From positions 1-61,085 of the forward strand of contig JAZUMG010000031.1 of the NCBI GenBank assembly GCA_045603545.1: a stretch of 61,085 nucleotides of DNA, in the 5' to 3' direction. A program made the translations under genes and the position numbers. A model generated the notes under the pieces. It searched no databases, was not told where the DNA came from, and was given only the letters and a program-made list of their open reading frames with translations. The number at the start of each line of letters is the position of its first letter. Position 1 is the stretch's first letter. Positions 9,700 to 18,798 of this stretch are shown here, piece by piece. The DNA comes from CAAGNP01 sp045603545. Lineage in GTDB: Bacteria > Bacteroidota > Bacteroidia > Bacteroidales > UBA932.

Positions 9700-10305
9700 A
9701 TGAAAAAATTTTCAGTAGTACTGAACGCAGTACTTGTAGCAGCAGTGGCTGTGTTGTTTGTCCTATTCTTCACAAACAATAAAAAATCGGCCCAAAGTGA
9801 GGAAGTTGCAACAGAAAGCACAGCTCAAAAAGGTGACGTTGTATACATCCAGATTGATTCTCTTATCAACAAATACGACATGTTCAATGACCTTCGTTCA
9901 GAGCTTGAGAGCAAAGCTACCAAAATCCAGAACGACTTGAACAAGAAGAGCAGAGCATTTGAGAATGATGCCAAGAACTTCGAGGAGAAACTTAACAAAG
10001 GTCTCCTTACCAGATCACAGGCTGAGACTATGCAGGCTTCATTGATGCAGAGACAACAGGAACTTCAGAACTATACCCAACAGAAACAGATGGAGATGGC
10101 TGAAGAGGAGACTGTAATGATCAACACAGTGATGGATGCTATCAAAACCTATGTAAAAGAGTACAACAAATCTCATCAGTTCGCCCTTATCCTTACCACA
10201 TCTGCCACTACACAGGTTGTTATGGAGGGTAATCCTGCTCTTGACATCACAAAAGACATCCTTACAGGTCTAAATGAAGAGTACATCAAGACAAGAAATA
10301 AATAG
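9700..10305 (+). CDS. OmpH-like protein with N-terminal membrane anchor
   Basis: A 201-aa protein of the OmpH/Skp superfamily. It begins with a hydrophobic stretch, residues 5-25, ending LFFTNNKKSAQ, without a clear signal-peptidase site or lipobox, so it may stay tethered to the inner membrane; the two copies at 3.6-4.7 kb look secreted instead. The rest follows the family plan: VVYIQIDSLINKYDMF, then a long helical hairpin (about residues 60-145, rich in Gln, Lys and Glu), then FALILTTSATTQVVMEGNPALDIT. It is followed by a strong terminator. A role in holding nascent outer-membrane proteins near the translocon is an inference from the anchor. Confidence 0.82.
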   Translation: MKKFSVVLNAVLVAAVAVLFVLFFTNNKKSAQSEEVATESTAQKGDVVYIQIDSLINKYDMFNDLRSELESKATKIQNDLNKKSRAFENDAKNFEEKLNKGLLTRSQAETMQASLMQRQQELQNYTQQKQMEMAEEETVMINTVMDAIKTYVKEYNKSHQFALILTTSATTQVVMEGNPALDITKDILTGLNEEYIKTRNK

Positions 10306-10323
10306 TTTAACCCCAAATAATTA

Positions 10324-10366
10324 TGCCATACCTGAAGAGTAATCTTCCGGGTATGGCAATTTTTTA
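10324..10366 (+). terminator. Terminator hairpin abutting the purC start
   Basis: TGCCATACC and GGTATGGCA arms, extended inward by GAAGA/TCTTC around a short loop, followed by six T. The T-run ends only a few bases before the purC ATG at 10370, so the hairpin occupies what should be the purC leader. It terminates the ompH transcript; it could also act as an attenuator for purC. Confidence 0.8.
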
Positions 10367-10369
10367 ATT

Positions 10370-11323
10370 ATGAGAGCAATAACACGCACCGAATTCAATT
10401 TCACCAAACAGACAGCCAAGTATGTAGGTAAAGTTAGAGATGTATATACCATTGCAGATGACATCCTTGTAATGGTAGCAACAGACAGGATCTCCGCATT
10501 TGACGTAGTACTTCCCGAAGGTATCCCATACAAAGGGCAGGTACTCAACCAGATCGCATCAATGTTCCTCGACAGCACATCTGACATAGTTCCCAACTGG
10601 AAGATTGCATCTCCAGATCCAATGGTAACTGTAGGATACAAATGTAAGGGCTACCCTATCGAGATGATTGTAAGGGGCTATCTTACAGGAAGTTCATGGA
10701 GGGCATACCAGAGAGGTGAAAGATCCATCTGCGGCGTTCCCATCCCAGACGGAATGAAGGAGCACCAGAAATTCGAGAAACCTATCATCACCCCTACCAC
10801 AAAAGCTGAGATCGGTGACCACGATCAGGACATCTCAAAAGAGGAGATTATAGCCAAAGGTCTTGTCCCAGCAGACGAGTACGAAAGACTTGAGCAGATC
10901 GCTTTGGCCCTTTTCGAAAGAGGTACAGAGATGGCTGCAAAACAAGGTCTCATCCTTGTCGATACAAAATATGAGTTCGGTACAAGAAACGGTGAAATCT
11001 ACCTTATGGACGAAATTCACACCCCTGACTCATCACGCTACTTCTATGCAGATGGTTATCAGGAGAAATTTGACAAAGGTGAACAGCAGAAACAGCTTTC
11101 AAAAGAGTTCGTAAGGGAGTGGCTTATGGACAATGGCTTCAGCGGCCAGCCTGGCCAGCAAGTCCCTGAGATGACCATTGAGAAGGTGGATGAGATATCT
11201 GGAAGATACATCGAGCTCTTTGAAAACATCACCGGCAAGAAATTTGAAAAGAGTGAATATGGTCCAGAATCTTATGAAAGGATTGAGACCAACATCGAAA
11301 ATATGATTGCCAGACTCATATGA
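10370..11323 (+). CDS. purC: SAICAR synthase
   Basis: PurC joins CAIR and aspartate with ATP in de novo purine synthesis. The 317-aa product is the longer eukaryote/Bacteroidota-like form. It has GKVRDVYTIADDILVMVATDRISAFDVVLPEGIPYKG at the start, the signature around residue 95 (KCKGYPIEMIVRGYLTGS), and the catalytic/Mg blocks AEIGDHDQDIS and DTKYEFGT..GEIYLMDEIHTPDSSRY. Its start codon is only about 4 bp beyond a terminator T-run, so either the promoter lies upstream of the hairpin or the mRNA is nearly leaderless. The stop overlaps the next gene by four bases (ATGA). Confidence 0.96.
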   Translation: MRAITRTEFNFTKQTAKYVGKVRDVYTIADDILVMVATDRISAFDVVLPEGIPYKGQVLNQIASMFLDSTSDIVPNWKIASPDPMVTVGYKCKGYPIEMIVRGYLTGSSWRAYQRGERSICGVPIPDGMKEHQKFEKPIITPTTKAEIGDHDQDISKEEIIAKGLVPADEYERLEQIALALFERGTEMAAKQGLILVDTKYEFGTRNGEIYLMDEIHTPDSSRYFYADGYQEKFDKGEQQKQLSKEFVREWLMDNGFSGQPGQQVPEMTIEKVDEISGRYIELFENITGKKFEKSEYGPESYERIETNIENMIARLI

Positions 11324-13077
11324 TAAGAAAAACAGGATACATATTGATAATGGTTACCCTCCTCGCCACAGGGAGTCTCTTCCGTCTGGCGGGGCAGGAT
11401 TTTGTACCCACCGCTGTAGAAAAATCTGCCGAAAAGGTCAATATAAGCGGCAAATTGCATTATGCCCATATGGTGCTTAAGGGGCAAACCCTATACTCCA
11501 TAAGCAAGACCTACAACGTCTCTGTGGAGACAATCATGGAGCATAACCCATCTCTCAAGGATGGGCTGAAAAGCGGCACATTGATATATATACCTGTTGA
11601 AAATGCCATAGCTGTGGCTCCACGCATCCCCCGGGAGAGCACCCCTACAGCAGCCCCCATTCCGGAGCCTGAGAAGAAGAAATACAAGAAGCACACTGCC
11701 AAATGGTATGAGAACATCTACGATATAGCTCAGAAATACTCTGTCCCCGCAGATGCCCTTATGGCCATAAACAAACTTGGAGAAGATGCAGTTCTATCAA
11801 AAAGGCAAGTATTGTTAATCCCTGATAAAGAGTACATTGCAACATACAACAGAAGCAAGAAGGGTGATTTGCTCTCCACCCCTAAAGCTGAAATGCCATC
11901 CATAACAGTTGCCGACTCGACAAATGTGGCTGACACCGCCAAGACAATGGATGAAAATGTATCACCAGAGAGAGATTTCTCCATCTACCAGCAGGATATC
12001 ATCAGGAGTTACAAGATAACACTGCTGCTCCCCTTCAATACCGCAGCAGGTGCAAAGAATGCAAATATCAACCAGATGGACTTCTACGCAGGTTCAATGG
12101 TTGCCTTCAACGATTTCATCAGCCGCAAAGGTGATAGCCGTTATAAACTCAACATTGTGGACATGAACGACTATCCCAGTGTCTTCTCCCTTATCGTATC
12201 AGGGGTTCTCAACGGCAGCGAAGTGATTATCGGCCCTGTATTTGAAAAGAATCTCGCACCACTTGCCGGGTGGGCAGATGAAAACCGCATCCCATTGGTA
12301 TCCCCACTGGACCCTAAGGCCCACCATCTGTCACTGAACCATCCATTCTTTTTCCAGTTCCCTCCAGCCCAGGAGACACTTATGGCCACCACATATGACG
12401 GTGTAGCTCAAGAGGCTAAAACCAACGGATCCAGACCACTTGTCATCTATGAGAAGTGGACTGGGAAATCAAAAATGGTAAACGAGGCACTCAACAACCT
12501 CTCTACCAGAGGGGTAGAGTATGACACCCTGAGTTATGGTATCCTCGAGGGTAGAGGCATCGACACCACTATGGTCAAGATGATGGATACCACCAAAGTA
12601 AACACTGCATTTGTGGTTTCTGAAAGTGAAGCATTTGTATCTGACGTTCTGAGAAACCTCCACTTGGCCAAAGGTGATAACACCAAGCTGGAGATAAGTC
12701 TGTACGGATTGCCAAAATGGAGGAATTTCGAAGTGGTGGAACTCTCATATCTTCATGAGCTCAACACTCACTTGTCTCTGCAGTACAATATAGACTACAC
12801 CCATCCTGATGTAGAGAGATTCATTGGCGAATTCAGATACCATTTCAAAACCGACCCCAACCAGTACGCATTTCAGGGATATGACATCATGAGCTATTGT
12901 CTCTCACTGCTAGACCAATATGGAAGGGGGTTCCCAGCCCATATCAACGGGGAAGAAAAAAGCCTTTTCCAATCCAACATAAGATTCGAAAAGGCTGATA
13001 ACGGTTCCGGTTTCACCAATAAAGGTGTCAGGAATATCCTCTATTCAGAGAATTGGGTCATAAAATCGTGGGAATAA
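11320..13077 (+). CDS. LysM / periplasmic-binding-like envelope protein
   Basis: A 585-aa exported protein. Residues 1-25 form a signal peptide. Two LysM modules follow (about 44-90, beginning YAHMVLKGQTLYSISKTYNV, and about 128-170, WYENIYDIAQKYSVPADAL), which bind peptidoglycan glycan chains. After a linker, residues about 225-585 resemble a type-1 periplasmic-binding fold (ITLLLPFNTA, DFYAGSMVAFNDFI, VIIGPVFEKNLAPLAGWADENRIPLVSPLD, FQGYDIMSYCLSLLDQYG), as in LivJ- or LpoA-like proteins. It overlaps purC by 4 bp and overlaps the convergent aminopeptidase gene by 37 bp. By analogy to LpoA it could regulate wall synthesis; that is inference. Confidence 0.82.
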   Translation: MIRKTGYILIMVTLLATGSLFRLAGQDFVPTAVEKSAEKVNISGKLHYAHMVLKGQTLYSISKTYNVSVETIMEHNPSLKDGLKSGTLIYIPVENAIAVAPRIPRESTPTAAPIPEPEKKKYKKHTAKWYENIYDIAQKYSVPADALMAINKLGEDAVLSKRQVLLIPDKEYIATYNRSKKGDLLSTPKAEMPSITVADSTNVADTAKTMDENVSPERDFSIYQQDIIRSYKITLLLPFNTAAGAKNANINQMDFYAGSMVAFNDFISRKGDSRYKLNIVDMNDYPSVFSLIVSGVLNGSEVIIGPVFEKNLAPLAGWADENRIPLVSPLDPKAHHLSLNHPFFFQFPPAQETLMATTYDGVAQEAKTNGSRPLVIYEKWTGKSKMVNEALNNLSTRGVEYDTLSYGILEGRGIDTTMVKMMDTTKVNTAFVVSESEAFVSDVLRNLHLAKGDNTKLEISLYGLPKWRNFEVVELSYLHELNTHLSLQYNIDYTHPDVERFIGEFRYHFKTDPNQYAFQGYDIMSYCLSLLDQYGRGFPAHINGEEKSLFQSNIRFEKADNGSGFTNKGVRNILYSENWVIKSWE

Positions 13078-14807
13078 AGCCACTCTTTCTCCTGATCTGA
13101 CAACATCGAAGCGATAACCGGCTCTGAACTGATCGGAATTTTTGTTATTGTCTCAAACTGATAATAATCTGTATCGCTGGTAATCCAGGGGGCTACCACA
13201 ATAGTATTTTCAATCCTGATACCATGTGAACCCTCCACATAGACTGCAGGCTCGTTGGACATCACCATCCCTTGCTGTAACATCACAGGGTTCTCCTCCA
13301 TTCTGATACTCTGAGGGCCCTCGTGAACACACAGGTAGTGTCCTATTCCGTGTCCGGTACCATGGAGATACCTTTTACCCAAAGCGAACACAGGTCCTCT
13401 TGCCAGAATATCGAGCTGAGCCCCTCTGGTACCCTTCGGGAATTTTGCCATTGAGAGATCCACCATACCTTTCAGTACTGCAGTATAATCTCTCTTCTCC
13501 TCTTCTGTAAGGGGTCCCATAGGAATTGTTCTGGTGGTGTCTGTAGTACCGTACAGGTATTGTGCACCCGAATCTATCAGGAGAAATCCCCTCTTCTGAA
13601 TCACTGCACAGTTGTCTGCTGTTGCAGAGTAGTGTGGAAGAGCTCCATTTGCCCCGTATGCCACAATTGGCTCGAAACTCTCCCCTCTGTAATCGGGAGA
13701 CTCTTTCCTGAAGCTGATGAGTTTCTCAGCCACCTGATACTCCGTGATGGGAGATTGGGCATACTCCTCTTCGCTCTTATCGATGATATTCTCCTTCAGG
13801 TAGGACATAAGTTTTGCCCAAGCCTTAGCATCTTCTTCACAAGCCTTTCTGAAGCCATCCAACTCCACACTGTTCTTTACCGATTTCATAAGATTTATGG
13901 TGCCGCCAGGGGTAGGATCCGGAAGAACCGAAGGGAACATCGATGTAGGATGGATATTCTCCAGCGCAGCAAAGTAATGCTTGGCTGTCACCTTGTTGGA
14001 TGAGAAGATCCTTACACAGCTCTTCTCCAGGTCAGAGAGATATTTTGCGAACGAGCGATAATCTCTTATCTCCACACCTTGACTATAAAGTACTGAGAGT
14101 GCTTCTGGGGTAAATTTCTCCTCGCAGGCAAAAAGGGTGATTTTCTCCTCAGTCACCACTGCATAAGAGAGGACCAACGGGTTGTACTCCACATCTGTCC
14201 CCCTTATATTGCACAGCCACGCAATCTCATCGAGAGCAGTCACTATATATGCAAACCTATATGGCCCGACAAGTGCTCCGCACACCCGTCTGTGCTTGGA
14301 TGAGACAGACTCACCCGCCACAGACTCATCCATACACTCCACTTTGTGAAACTCCAGCTGGGGCCTCCCCTCCCATATTTCATCAAAAGGATCCTCTATC
14401 ATTGTGACATTGATAGGCGACAACTCGTCTACCAGTTGACCATACTCCTGATACGAGAAAAGGTCCTCATCCACCGCCACTACACTCTCTTCATCAAGCT
14501 CCCCCCTTAGCCACTCATTGATGGAAGGGGTCCCCTCCATTTTAAGTTTCATAAGGATTATATCTGTCCCCTCAAGTTCCTTTTCTGCCTGGACAAAATA
14601 TCTTGAATCTGTCCACAATGCAGCCTTGTCCAAAGTGACCACAAGCGTTCCAGCCGACCCTGTAAAATGAGAGAGCCACTCCCGGCACTTGTAGTGGTCA
14701 GGAATGTACTCTCCAAAATGGGGATCGTTGGAGGGAATTATCATTGCTGATATCTCTTCCCTCTCCATAAAGGCACGGAGAGAGAGAATTGCCCTCTGCT
14801 TATCCAT
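13041..14807 (-). CDS. Xaa-Pro aminopeptidase (M24B, aminopeptidase P family)
   Basis: Removes an N-terminal residue in front of proline. The 588-aa length and three-domain plan match the long aminopeptidase P subgroup: two creatinase-like N-terminal domains (MIIPSNDPHFGEYIPDHYKCREW, LWTDSRYFVQAEKEL, DEIAWLCNIRGTDVEYNP) and a C-terminal pita-bread domain. The metal-ligand blocks are visible: LIDSGAQYLYGTTDTTRTI (two Asp), LHGTGHGIGHYLCVHEG (His), and MVMSNEPAVYVEGSHGIRIENTIVV (two Glu). No signal peptide is present, so it is cytosolic. It is the last gene of the minus-strand run, 7 bp after nagB, and its 3' end overlaps the convergent LysM gene. Confidence 0.92.
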   Translation of the reverse strand: MDKQRAILSLRAFMEREEISAMIIPSNDPHFGEYIPDHYKCREWLSHFTGSAGTLVVTLDKAALWTDSRYFVQAEKELEGTDIILMKLKMEGTPSINEWLRGELDEESVVAVDEDLFSYQEYGQLVDELSPINVTMIEDPFDEIWEGRPQLEFHKVECMDESVAGESVSSKHRRVCGALVGPYRFAYIVTALDEIAWLCNIRGTDVEYNPLVLSYAVVTEEKITLFACEEKFTPEALSVLYSQGVEIRDYRSFAKYLSDLEKSCVRIFSSNKVTAKHYFAALENIHPTSMFPSVLPDPTPGGTINLMKSVKNSVELDGFRKACEEDAKAWAKLMSYLKENIIDKSEEEYAQSPITEYQVAEKLISFRKESPDYRGESFEPIVAYGANGALPHYSATADNCAVIQKRGFLLIDSGAQYLYGTTDTTRTIPMGPLTEEEKRDYTAVLKGMVDLSMAKFPKGTRGAQLDILARGPVFALGKRYLHGTGHGIGHYLCVHEGPQSIRMEENPVMLQQGMVMSNEPAVYVEGSHGIRIENTIVVAPWITSDTDYYQFETITKIPISSEPVIASMLSDQEKEWLYSHDFMTQFSE

Positions 14808-14814
14808 ATGTTTG

Positions 14815-15627
14815 CTATTTCAAAAGGGTTGCAGGATCAAGATTGTCTTTCTCGATATCCTTGAAGTAGTTGAATGTGCCCACTTTCAACTCAACAGTAG
14901 CAGCCTCATCACAAACGATGATACCTTTTTTATGCATCTGAAGAACGCTGATAGTCCAGTAATGGTTTACACAACCCTCTACAGCGTGAGACAAGGCACG
15001 TGCCTTTGCATGGCCATTGCAGAGGATAAGCACCTCTTCAGAATCCATGATGGTACCAACACCTACTGTAAGGGCTCTCTTTGGAACTTTGTTCACATCG
15101 TTGTCAAAGAATCTCGAATTGGCGATGATAGTGTCTGTAGTAAGTGATTTCACACGTGTACGTGAAGTAAGTGATGAACAAGGCTCATTGAAAGCGATAT
15201 GACCGTCAGGACCGATACCACCCATAAATAGATGGATACCGCCATAGGATGCAATCTTATTCTCGTATCTCTCACATTCAGCCTCAAGGTCGTAAGCATT
15301 ACCGTTAAGGATGTTTACATTCTCCTCCTTGATATTGATATGGTTGAAGAAGTTGTTCCACATGAATGAGTGGTAGCTCTCAGGGTGACCTTCGTCAAGA
15401 CCGATATACTCGTCCATATTGAAGGTTACTACATTGGCAAATGACACTTTACCTTCTTTGTAAAGTCTGATAAGCTCTCTGTAGGTTCCAAGAGGGGTAG
15501 AACCGGTAGGAAGACCAAGAACGAAAGGACGTTCAGGGGTAGGTGCAAAAGTGTTGATCTTGTTTACAATGTAGGCAGCTGCCCACTCTGATACTTCCCT
15601 GTAAGAGGGTTCGATAATTAGTCTCAT
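14815..15627 (-). CDS. nagB: Glucosamine-6-phosphate deaminase
   Basis: Converts glucosamine 6-phosphate to fructose 6-phosphate and ammonia, feeding amino sugars from mucin or peptidoglycan into glycolysis. The 270-aa protein shows LGLPTGSTPLGTYRELI, VVTFNMDEYIGL..GHPESYHSFM with the catalytic Asp, GGIGPDGHIAFNEP with the ring-opening His, and TVGVGTIMDSEEVLILCNGHAKA. It lies 15 bp after recN. A GlcN6P-specific NagB rather than a 6-phosphogluconolactonase is well supported by length and motifs. Confidence 0.96.
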   Translation of the reverse strand: MRLIIEPSYREVSEWAAAYIVNKINTFAPTPERPFVLGLPTGSTPLGTYRELIRLYKEGKVSFANVVTFNMDEYIGLDEGHPESYHSFMWNNFFNHINIKEENVNILNGNAYDLEAECERYENKIASYGGIHLFMGGIGPDGHIAFNEPCSSLTSRTRVKSLTTDTIIANSRFFDNDVNKVPKRALTVGVGTIMDSEEVLILCNGHAKARALSHAVEGCVNHYWTISVLQMHKKGIIVCDEAATVELKVGTFNYFKDIEKDNLDPATLLK

Positions 15628-15642
15628 AGTATTTATTTATGT

Positions 15643-17250
15643 TTATAAATTGTTTTTCAATAGTTCTTTGGCATTCTCAACAGCTGCATCGGTGAGGTTT
15701 GCCCCGCTCAACATACGGGCCAGTTCCATAACCCTCTCCTGCTCCGAGAGTTGCCTGATATGTGTTTTGGCACCATCCCCCACGAACTCCTTGTACACGA
15801 GGAAGTGTGCACCTTTCTTGCTTGCTATCTGCGGAAGGTGGGTAATGGAGAATATCTGCATATTCTCACCCATCTCACCAATCATGGAACCCATCCTGTC
15901 TGCAATTTTGCCGGAAACACCCGTATCGATCTCGTCAAATATCATAGTGGGGAGGGTGGTCAACCTTGCCATCACCGATTTGAGGGCAAGCATCACTCTT
16001 GAGAGTTCACCACCAGATGCCACTTTTGATATATCAGAGAGTCTGCTGTCCCCATTTGCCGAGAAGAGGAAACTCAAAGTATCACCACCTTTGGGGGTAA
16101 GTTTGCCAGATTCGGCTACCTCAACACTGAATATTGCCCTTGGCATCTCAAGGGATCTCACCGCCTCCTCAATGCACTTGGAGAGCCTTGGAGCCCCCTC
16201 TCCCCTCTTCTTTGAGAGTTCCTGGGCCAGACGGTTTCTCTCGCTGTCCAGTTCTGCAATCTCCCTCTCAAGATCACCCCTCCTCTGCAGAAGTTCCTCA
16301 GCACCATCAAGGGTATTCCTTAAACTGTCCCTTATGGCAATAAGCTCCGCAATGGTATTGCAATGGTGTTTTTTGGTCAATGAATAGAGCTGGGACATCC
16401 TCTCCTCCACCTGTTCAAGACGCTCAGGGGAGATATTTATCCCCTCACCTGCCCTCTCTACCTCCTGCTCGATATCCTCCACCTCAAGTCGGGCCGAATC
16501 AAGTCTGGCCGCCAACTCTTCAAAAGATGGGAGATATCCGGAGAGTTTGCTGAGGATGTTTGAAGCATCCTTGAGATTCTGTACCAGAGATGATTCATAA
16601 GGATTGAAAAGCTCTGCCACAGAGTGGATGCTACCCTTTATCGATTCAGCATTTGCCAACTGGCTCTGCTCCATCTCGAGTTCTTCAAGTTCCCCATCCA
16701 CCAGTTTTGCCTCCTCCAGCTGCCTCAACTGGAAATCCCTGTATTCAGCATCCGAAGAGAGTGCATCTATCTCTTTCTGGAGCTTTACAAGCTCCTCTGT
16801 TTTGGACTTGTGGTCATCATACACCCTTTTGTACCTCTCCAGGTCCTCCATTGCCCCGCAATAATGGTCAAGTACAGACAATTGGAATGCTGCATCACTC
16901 AAAAGAAGGTGCTGGTGCTGTCCGTGTATATCAATAATTTTGTTTGAAATCTCTGTAAGTTCCGCCAGGGTGACAGGCTCATCATTCATAAAGGAGCGCG
17001 ATCTCCCCGCTGGAGATATGACCCTTCTGAGTATAAGGTCATCATCAAACTCAGCCTCTACCACACAATTTTTGGCGGGGTCATTAAAAACAGACGCCTC
17101 TGCCTTGTGTCCAAGGAGAAGCGATATTGCCCCCAATAGGATAGACTTGCCTGCGCCTGTCTCACCTGTGATGATTATCAACCCTTCAGGAAATGTTATA
17201 TCCAATGAGTCGATAAGTGCATAATTCTGTATGGTTAGTTTCCTGAGCAT
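15643..17250 (-). CDS. recN: DNA repair protein RecN
   Basis: RecN is an SMC-like ATPase in double-strand-break repair. Seen: the N-terminal head with Walker A GETGAGKS (residues 30-37) and NYALIDSLDITFPEGL; the conserved IIDIHGQHQHLLL; long coiled-coil arms (about 150-370); and the C-terminal head with the ABC signature KVASGGELSRVMLALKS, Walker B MIFDEIDTGVSGKIA and ITHLPQIAS. 535 aa is slightly short for the family but all catalytic parts are there. Its start lies inside the end of coaBC (16-bp overlap), and bamD-omega-coaBC-recN is a conserved Bacteroidota neighbourhood. Confidence 0.95.
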   Translation of the reverse strand: MLRKLTIQNYALIDSLDITFPEGLIIITGETGAGKSILLGAISLLLGHKAEASVFNDPAKNCVVEAEFDDDLILRRVISPAGRSRSFMNDEPVTLAELTEISNKIIDIHGQHQHLLLSDAAFQLSVLDHYCGAMEDLERYKRVYDDHKSKTEELVKLQKEIDALSSDAEYRDFQLRQLEEAKLVDGELEELEMEQSQLANAESIKGSIHSVAELFNPYESSLVQNLKDASNILSKLSGYLPSFEELAARLDSARLEVEDIEQEVERAGEGINISPERLEQVEERMSQLYSLTKKHHCNTIAELIAIRDSLRNTLDGAEELLQRRGDLEREIAELDSERNRLAQELSKKRGEGAPRLSKCIEEAVRSLEMPRAIFSVEVAESGKLTPKGGDTLSFLFSANGDSRLSDISKVASGGELSRVMLALKSVMARLTTLPTMIFDEIDTGVSGKIADRMGSMIGEMGENMQIFSITHLPQIASKKGAHFLVYKEFVGDGAKTHIRQLSEQERVMELARMLSGANLTDAAVENAKELLKNNL

Positions 17251-18458
17251 TCGAGAAGCTTTTCGATGTTATCCGCTATATCTTCTGCAACCTCACCCTT
17301 CGACTTGAGCGGGTACTCCAAAGTCTCACCATCTCTGAAGATAATGGAGATCTTGTTGGTATCCACAGCAAACCCTGCACCTTTGTCCTGCAACGAATTA
17401 AGGACTATCATATCAAGGTTTTTCCTCTCAAGTTTACCTTGGGCATTGGTCATCTCATTGTCTGTTTCCAAAGCAAAACCGACCAGGATGGACCCCTCCC
17501 TCTTGATCTTTCCTACAGATGCCGCTATATCTTGTGTTGGGCTGAGGGTCAGTACCATATTGTCCCCCTCCCTTTTTATTTTCTTGTCAGCCTTCACCGC
17601 TGGTGTAAAATCTGAAACTGCAGCACACAGGACAGTAATATCCGGCCTGTTCTCTGTATAGGAAGAGATTACCTGCTCATACATCTGCCCCGCAGATGTC
17701 ACACTTCTGACCGAGACATTTGGCATACTGATGCCAAGCGACACCGGACCGCTCACCACCTCCACTTCTGCCCCTCTGCAGGCAAGGGACTCGGCTATAG
17801 CATACGCCATCTTCCCTGAAGAGTGATTGGTGATATACCTTACAGGGTCTATATCCTCTCTGGTAGGTCCTGCTGTAATCAGAACCCTCCTCCCCTTCAA
17901 TGTACCATTTGCCCCAAGTACATATTTTACATATGACACAATCTCTGCCGGCTCAGCCATTCTCCCCTTCCCTTCAAGACCGCTCGCCAACTCACCTGAT
18001 TCGGGTTCTGAAACCCAAACTCCCCTCTCCTTCAGGAGAGAGAGGCTGTGCTGGGTAGCCTGATGCCTGTACATATCCAGATCCATCGCAGGGGCCACCA
18101 CTACAGGGCACCTTGATGACAAGTATGTGGTCAGGAGAAGGTTATCTGCCACACCAGTTGCCATTTTTGAAAGGGTATTGGCTGTGGCTGGGGCAATCAG
18201 AAATGTATCTGCCCACAAACCGAGAGACACGTGACTGTTCCAGTCTCCGTTTTCGGGGTTGTAGAACTCTACCAGAATAGGGTTCTTTGAAAGGGTAGCC
18301 ATAGTGAGTGGGGTGATGAACTGTTTGGCCATTTCAGTCATAATCACCTTAACCTCTGCCCCCTCCTTGACCAGGAGACGGACAAGCATAGCAGCCTTGT
18401 ATGCCGCTATACTACCTGTAACACCCAACAGGATGTGTTTCCCTTTCAATGAAGACAT
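17235..18458 (-). CDS. coaBC: Bifunctional phosphopantothenoylcysteine synthetase/decarboxylase
   Basis: Catalyses two consecutive steps of CoA synthesis: ligation of cysteine to 4'-phosphopantothenate and decarboxylation to phosphopantetheine. The N-terminal flavoprotein CoaC domain (1 to about 180) has LLGVTGSIAAYKA, the active His in NSHVSLGLWAD, ATANTLSKMATGVADNL and the substrate motif APAMDLDMY (Asp where many homologues have Asn). The C-terminal CoaB domain (about 185-407) has VLITAGPTREDIDPVRYITN, SSGKMAYAIAE and the lysine patch ADKKIKRE. It sits 5 bp behind the omega-like gene and overlaps recN by 16 bp. Confidence 0.95.
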   Translation of the reverse strand: MSSLKGKHILLGVTGSIAAYKAAMLVRLLVKEGAEVKVIMTEMAKQFITPLTMATLSKNPILVEFYNPENGDWNSHVSLGLWADTFLIAPATANTLSKMATGVADNLLLTTYLSSRCPVVVAPAMDLDMYRHQATQHSLSLLKERGVWVSEPESGELASGLEGKGRMAEPAEIVSYVKYVLGANGTLKGRRVLITAGPTREDIDPVRYITNHSSGKMAYAIAESLACRGAEVEVVSGPVSLGISMPNVSVRSVTSAGQMYEQVISSYTENRPDITVLCAAVSDFTPAVKADKKIKREGDNMVLTLSPTQDIAASVGKIKREGSILVGFALETDNEMTNAQGKLERKNLDMIVLNSLQDKGAGFAVDTNKISIIFRDGETLEYPLKSKGEVAEDIADNIEKLLECSGN

Positions 18459-18463
18459 AACCT

Positions 18464-18778
18464 CTACTCCTCTGATGCTTTACGATAGAAAATCTCCCCG
18501 TGCTGGAATTCGTCGATAGCAGAAAGGGTTGGCTTTGGCAATCTCTCGTAGTGTTTTGAAATCTCAATCTGCTCCCTGTTCTCAAAAGTCTCCTCCAGAG
18601 TATCTGCATAGTTTGAGAACTCCTCCAATTTGTGGCTGAGTTCCTGTTTGATGGATGCTGCAATCTGGTTTGACCTCTTGGCAATGATCATTGCTGATTC
18701 GTAAACATTGCCGGTAGGTGCAGCGATTTCTGCAAGATTTCTGGTCTCTGTGTTGTTGCTGATTTTTCTTTGTTCCAT
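18464..18778 (-). CDS. RNA polymerase omega-like (Rpb6-type) subunit
   Basis: A 104-aa protein matching the omega/Rpb6-like family that Bacteroidota encode between bamD and coaBC. The recognisable core is GNVYESAMIIAKRSNQIAASIKQEL, equivalent to the omega helix pair that clamps the beta-prime C-terminus, followed by a helical region and a charged tail. Omega helps assemble and stabilise RNA polymerase. Assignment rests on the core motif and this conserved neighbourhood; sequence similarity to proteobacterial RpoZ is low, so I leave the symbol blank. Confidence 0.85.
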   Translation of the reverse strand: MEQRKISNNTETRNLAEIAAPTGNVYESAMIIAKRSNQIAASIKQELSHKLEEFSNYADTLEETFENREQIEISKHYERLPKPTLSAIDEFQHGEIFYRKASEE

Positions 18779-18798
18779 TTTATATATAAAATTTGCTA

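Noticed and set aside
10306..10369. Purine riboswitch before purC
   Set aside because: The leader is only a simple terminator hairpin; no three-way junction or aptamer sequence can be recognised in the 64-bp gap.
15650..16387. Long open frame on the plus strand opposite recN (245 codons)
   Set aside because: It mirrors the recN coding strand, has low-complexity Ser/Leu-rich composition and no promoter; recN is a certain gene, so this is an antisense shadow.
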